In this document: positions 59,405-64,000 of the stretch, one piece after another
Numbering within the stretch: the stretch's first letter is position 1
How the letters are laid out: every line of letters starts with the position of its first letter
NCBI GenBank assembly: GCA_022495995.1
Contig: JAFEMH010001300.1
Coordinates: forward strand, 372,001 to 436,000
DNA: 64,000 nt
Direction: 5' to 3'
DNA from: Adenophora triphylla var. japonica
Lineage: Eukaryota; Streptophyta; Magnoliopsida; Asterales; Campanulaceae
The notes under the pieces: model-generated
What the model saw: the letters and a program-made list of their open reading frames with translations, nothing else
Told to the model about the DNA's origin: nothing
Database searches by the model: none
Position numbers and translations under genes: made by a program

Positions 59405-60321
59405 TGAGATTTTGCCTAAAACAAAGTTTACCTAAAAATAAATAAAAGAGTATTTTAAAAATATTTTACCCAATTGATTAATAAGCTAATAAATCTTTTT
59501 TTTAATTTATCAATATTTTGATTCAAAATTATTATTTTTTAAAAATAAATAAATATTCAATATTATTTTTACAAATTGAATGAATATTTTTTTTAAAAAA
59601 TACTAGCTAAATACAAAAATTAAAATTACCAATCACCACCACCCTTACCGTTAAACAATCACTTCAACACAAAATCAGCCAAATAACATTCACATTTTAA
59701 AATAAATCTGGTTTGCAGTTCACTACCAAATTGATTGAATCTGGGTTGAGGAAGGCGGGAGGGTAAGCAAGGACGCCTGAGAGTTGGCGGACGTCGTCGC
59801 ATCGCCTCCATTAACAACTACCCCTCCCTCCGGCTTCCCTTCTCTCTTTTGTTCTCTTTTTCTCCATCTCCTCTGCTGCCCACCATAATCATCACCATCA
59901 ACAACCACCTTCTGATCCCCTGCCGACGAATCGCTTCCTGTCTCTCTCTCTCTCTTTCTCTCTTCTTTAAGGTTGAATGTTGGTTTTAATTGGGGGTTAG
60001 AGTTGTGGGGTGATAACAGAAGGGGGTGGGTTTAATGGAAAATGTTTTCCCCTTTAGATTTAAGAATTTCCACTAAGCCTCCTAATAATAACAGTTACAA
60101 ATTCATCAAATATGTCCATCCGTTCCAAACATGGGATCGATATAACTGACTTATTTACGAAAATTGTTAAAAAGCCCTTAACATGCAAAAATTTTATATT
60201 TGAGGTCCTGATGTGAAAAAAAATAAATAAAATTACCAGGCTCCCCGTAGAAGACCCCCTATGAGTTCACACCTTAAATTGTCATTTTCCCTTAAATAAA
60301 TTCACATGAAATTGGTGTTGT

Positions 60322-60363
<42 letters not shown>

Positions 60364-60438
60364 AGGGGATCAACACATTTCACCGCTCCCCCCTTGATGC
60401 ACTTCATCAGAGGCGCCTAGCTATGCTAGGGAGGGCAA
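59405..60438. other. Noncoding stretch with poly-T
   Basis: AT-rich to about 59700, then a CT-rich part (59810-59970) like a 5' leader, with no gene I can name. A T-run of about 36 bases is at 60323-60358. Confidence 0.5.
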
Positions 60439-60853
60439 TGTATTGAAACACACTTCAGCAAAACAGCTCCAGCTTCTAAAGACCAAGCGCTCGCCCCATC
60501 ACATTCCAGGCGCCCGCCTGACCACTACTCAGAACCTGCTTCAGCCACGGTCGTCCAGGCGCTCGCCTCGCATCCTCCAGGCTCCCGCCTCAGTGCTGCT
60601 CCATCCCAGCTCAACTTTCTGCCGATGAGGCGCACGCCTCAGCCATTCCATGCGGCCGCCTCACCAGTTTCCTGCTGCTGATTGGATTTCCTTCTTGTTT
60701 CCTAATCGATGTAGAATCCTAGTCTATAAAGGATTCTTGTATATTTAGAAACCTTATTGTTTCTATATTTACTTTCCTATGTTTGTATATATAGAGCCAT
60801 TCAATATCAATAATACATACTTGTAAATTTCAAATCAAAGTTTCAATTCAACA
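60439..60853 (+). repeat. Probable 5' LTR of the Ale Copia element
   Basis: It contains GC-rich motifs AGGCGCCCGCCTG, AGGCGCTCGCCTC, AGGCTCCCGCCTC, AGGCGCACGCCTC and GCGGCCGCCTC between 60506 and 60662. A TATA-like TATATATAG occurs near 60786. Confidence 0.7.
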
Positions 60854-60908
60854 TGGTATCAGAGCATTAGATCAAAAAAAAATTTCAAAACTTTCTTTTG
60901 TGTTTTCC

Positions 60909-63141
60909 ATGGCATCCGATTCCCTTGTCCTCCTCCCCAACTCGGCTGAACCAACCAAACCCCTCATAGCTATCTCCCTTGGCCACATCCTAAAACTAAC
61001 ACCCACAAACTACATAGCTTGGAAAATCCAACTTGAAGCAACTCTCCTTGGCCATGACCTTCACCAATACATTGATGAAACCTTAACAGCCCCACCCAAA
61101 AACCTCCCCACCCAAGCTATTGCAACCGATAACATCACCCCAGCCAACAACCCTCCCGCTGCCACCAACACCACAACCCCTAACCCAGCCTACAACACAT
61201 GGTTTCGCCAAGACAAACTTATCTTAGGTGCTCTTGCAAGTACTCTCTCCCCTGACCTCGTTTCTCTTATATCTCAATGGTCCACCACATATGAGGCTTG
61301 GAAAACCCTTGCCAAAACCTATGCCAACCCTTCCAAAGGCCATATCAAACAAATCAAAGATCACCTCCGCCAAATCACCAAAGGAAACCGCCCTGTTTCA
61401 GCCTACATGCAAGATTTCAAATCTTGCGCAGACCAACTTAGTTCCTTAGGTCGCCCCATTGATTCGGAAGACCTAGTTGACAAGATCTTGGACCAACTCA
61501 ATGACCCGGACTTTGAAAGCATAATCACTGTCGTTTATAGCCGAGATTCCCCAATTACGTTTGATGAACTTCATGAAAAACTCCTCAACAGAGAGCTATC
61601 CCTCAAACATCGTACATCCACCACTAACACTTTTCCTGCCACCGTTGCCTATGCCTCTAAAAACCCTCCCCCAAACCATTCCTATAACCAAAAACACAAT
61701 CCAACCTCACACAACCCTAATCCTACACCTCCTCCCAACCTCAACCCACATAACACTCGAATTACGTATAAAGGCCGCTGCCAGTGGTGTCGCAATGACG
61801 ACCACTTCCTCTCCCAATACCCCTCCTTCAGCCAACTCTATCCTAACGCCAACTTTCCCACACCAAACCCCACCCCTCATCCACCTAATTCCAACCAACG
61901 CTGACCCTTTAACCAAAACCATAGCCCTAGGCAACAATACCGCGGCAACCCCTCCTTTCAACCTTCTGCCTATTCCGCTTCCACCTCCAACCAAACCCCA
62001 CCAAATTGGCTTTTTGACAGTGGAGCTACACATCATGTGACCAATGATCTAAATAACTTGGCCCTTCACTCCCCCTATGATGGAACGAAAGAACTCCTCG
62101 TCGGTGATGGTTCGGGCCTCAATATCTCCAATACTGGTTCATCTTCTCTTCTCACTTCATCCTCCCCTTTACTTCTCAATAATGTTCTTCATGTTCCTCG
62201 TGTGTGTCGTAACATAATATCTATATCTAGGTTGTGTCAAGATAATAATTTCTCTGTCGTCTTCTCACATAACTCTTTTCTTGTGAAGGACCTTCAAACA
62301 GGGGCCACTCTTCTTCAAGGCAATTCTAGTTCCGGCGTTTATGAATGGCTTCCAAAGTCTCCTGCCGTTCACTCCTCAACTTCCTCTTCCATCATCAATT
62401 GACATCATAGATTAGGGCACCCATCTTATTCAATTTTACGTTCTCTTAGTTCTTCGTACAATTTGGATATCCCTAGGATTTCTAATTTTCATTGCAATGC
62501 TTGTGATTGTAATAAGAGTCATAAGTTAGCCTTTAATGAAAATTCTCTTTCTTCAGCCGGGCCTCTTGACTTGATATATAGTGATGTTTGGACGTCTCCT
62601 CTCTTATCTTATGATGGTTATAAGTACTACATTGTGTTTGTTGATCACTTCACCAAGTATACTTGGCTTTATCCACTCAAACATAAAAATGATGCCACTC
62701 ATGTGTTCACTAACTTCAAAAACATTGTCGAAAAATACTTTCATCGCTCCATTATCACCATCTTCAGTGACAATGGTGGTGAATACATTGGTCTTCGTCC
62801 CCTCCTCACCTCCCTTGGAATCTCTCATCTTACATCCCCCCTCATACTCCGGAACACAATGGGTACTCTGAACGTCGACATCGTCACATTGTTGAGACGG
62901 GTCTCTCCCTTCTCACTCACTCTCACATGCCACGCAAGTATTGGCCTCTTGCTTTTGTCCAAGCTTGTTATCTCATCAATCGTATGCCAACGCCAACTTT
63001 GAATTTTCAATCCCCGTTTCTCAAAATCTTCGGTCGTCCTCCCAACTACTTGAAGCTCAAAAGCTTTGGTTGTCTTTGCTATCCTTGGCTCCGCCCATAC
63101 ACCAACAACAAACTGGACCCTAAGTCATCCCCGTGTGTCTT
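60909..63141 (+). pseudogene. Ale Copia gag-protease-integrase, two stops and a frameshift
   Basis: From ATG 60909: gag of the UBN2 type (ISLGHILKLTPTNYIAWKIQ, YNTWFRQDKLILGALASTLS), Pro/Asn-rich end and a zinc-knuckle remnant (CQWCRNDDHFLSQYP). A TGA at 61902-61904 interrupts the frame, which then continues: protease NWLFDSGATHHVTNDL near 62005, GAG-preintegrase with a TGA at 62400-62402 before HHRLGHPS, and integrase (DLIYSDVWTSPLLSYDGYKY, FSDNGGEYIG). A frameshift near 62830 moves the rest (MPRKYWPLAFVQACYLINRM, LKSFGCLCYPW) to another frame. The three breaks make it inactive. ATG 60909 was chosen over an upstream GTG because it begins the usual MASDS-type start. Confidence 0.85.
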
Positions 63142-64000
63142 CACTACTACATTTTCGAACAAATGTAACGCATCAAATGCATCAAATGCAACAATGCTTT
63201 AGAATGGCGTTGCATTATTTCATTAATGCAATGGTTTATTTGAGCTATTACAACAGCTATAGCTTCTGCGTTGCCTTAGGTTTCTAGGCGTTACATTAGA
63301 TTCTCCTAATGCAACGCCATCAATAAATCCCTTGCATTAAGTTACTTGGCGTTGCATTATATCCTTTCTAATGCAATAGTTATATTACTAATGCAACGCC
63401 ATCAATAACACCCTTGCATCAAGTTACTCGGTATTGCATTATATCCTTCTAATGCAATTGTTATATTACTAATGCAACGCCTTAAATAACACCATTGCAT
63501 TAAGTTACTTAGTGTTGCATTATATCTTTCTAATGCAATTGTTATATTACTAATGCAACGCCTTCAATATCACCACCACTACTACAACCACTACCACCAC
63601 TACTACCACTACCACTAACACCACTATCACTACTACCACCACTACTACTACTACCACCACTACTACCACCACTACTACCACTACTACCACCACCACCACC
63701 ACCACCACTACTACCACTATCACTACCAACACTACTACCACTACCACTACTACCACTACCACCACTATTACCACTACCACTACTACCACTACTACTACTA
63801 CTGCCACCACTACTACCACTACTACTGCTACTACCACTACTACTACCATTCCTACCACTACCACTACTACCACCACTATCACCACCACCACTACTACTAC
63901 TACCAGTACCACTACCACCACTGCTACTACCAGTACCACTACGACTACCACTACTACTACTACCACCACTACTACCACTACCACCACTACTACCGCTACT
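63142..64000 (+). mobile_element. CACTA-type transposon start with subterminal repeats
   Basis: CACTACTACATTTTCG at 63142 begins inside the Copia integrase, where the protein similarity stops. Behind it are many AATGCAACGCC/GGCGTTGCATT words (63170-63562), including about three tandem units of ~84 bp from 63307 to 63562. This matches the layout of CACTA subterminal regions. It continues past the window. Confidence 0.65.
63568..64000. repeat. (ACY)n trinucleotide tract
   Basis: ACC and ACT triplets alternate irregularly for more than 430 bp to the window end. The minus strand reads as a poly-Val frame, which is not a gene. Confidence 0.95.

Larger units (their letters stand above)
60439..63141 (+). 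mobile_element. Ale/Retrofit-type Copia retrotransposon, 3' part lost
   Basis: The 5' LTR probably spans 60439-60853 (TGTATTGAAACACAC...AATTCAACA) and is followed directly by a perfect primer site TGGTATCAGAGC (60854-60865). Gag, protease and integrase follow. Reading stops at 63141, where a CACTA-type end begins, so reverse transcriptase, RNase H and the 3' LTR are not in the window. The LTR start is inferred from TG and length only. Confidence 0.8.

Noticed and set aside
59723..59908. Minus-strand 61-aa ORF rich in Gly/Arg
   Set aside because: It is short, compositionally biased, without splice context or known domain, and lies opposite a CT-rich leader-like stretch.
63550..63987. 145-aa poly-valine ORF
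   Set aside because: It is the translation of an (ACY)n microsatellite.

Overview
The window is nuclear DNA of a flowering plant, most likely a eudicot. It is repeat-rich heterochromatin or intergenic sequence, with many LTR retrotransposons, MITEs, (TA)n microsatellites and spliced gene remnants. No gene is visible as an intact complete host gene. The host-derived coding sequence is a broken cluster of oxidosqualene cyclase (triterpene synthase, beta-amyrin-synthase-like) copies on the minus strand, plus one orphan exon of a cofactor-independent phosphoglycerate mutase.

Layout. 1-5.4 kb: 3' part and LTR of a Ty3/gypsy element, probably Tat lineage, with three adjoining ~30-bp tandem arrays. 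5.57-6.21 kb: hAT-type non-autonomous element with a perfect 8-bp target duplication. 6.2-8.8 kb: noncoding DNA with a Stowaway MITE and the phosphoglycerate mutase exon. 8.77-19.40 kb: a full-length SIRE/Maximus-type Copia element on the minus strand (here SIRE-A) with 983-bp LTRs and TSD GATAT. 19.8-44.1 kb: the cyclase cluster. One exon of copy 1 is split by a hAT element (20269-39960, TSD GCTTTCTC). That hAT element holds a 2.1-kb LTR element (20693-22768, TSD AACAG) and a gag-protease-only Copia element (23079-39593, TSD CGCAC). The 3' LTR of the latter holds a second SIRE-type Copia element (SIRE-B, 25641-39535, TSD GTGGG). Copy 2 (41680-44107) keeps the empty hAT site and is itself cut by a Tork-type Copia element (44108-47593). 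47.6-55.5 kb: CACTA fragment, six or more Stowaway-like MITEs and AT-rich filler. 55.5-59.4 kb: a Mutator-like element with ~315-340-bp inverted repeats carrying a decayed plant mobile domain (PMD) gene. 60.4-63.1 kb: Ale/Retrofit-type Copia element, interrupted by a CACTA end that runs into an (ACY)n tract to the window end.

The most unusual signal is that several of these elements each carry a different short motif repeated many times in LTRs, untranslated regions and coding linkers, but apparently not in the conserved enzyme domains: AACCGC in SIRE-B, GTAACACC/GATAACACC (often as inverted pairs) in SIRE-A, GC-rich palindromes in the LTRs of four smaller elements, and TGTC-N4-GACA in the gypsy LTR. 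Both SIRE elements also carry an extra gene downstream of pol with its own TATA box, and the products have basic, nuclear-localisation-like stretches. This resembles the known sequence-specific anti-silencing systems of Arabidopsis VANDAL transposons (VANC proteins and their short motifs). The parallel is inference only.
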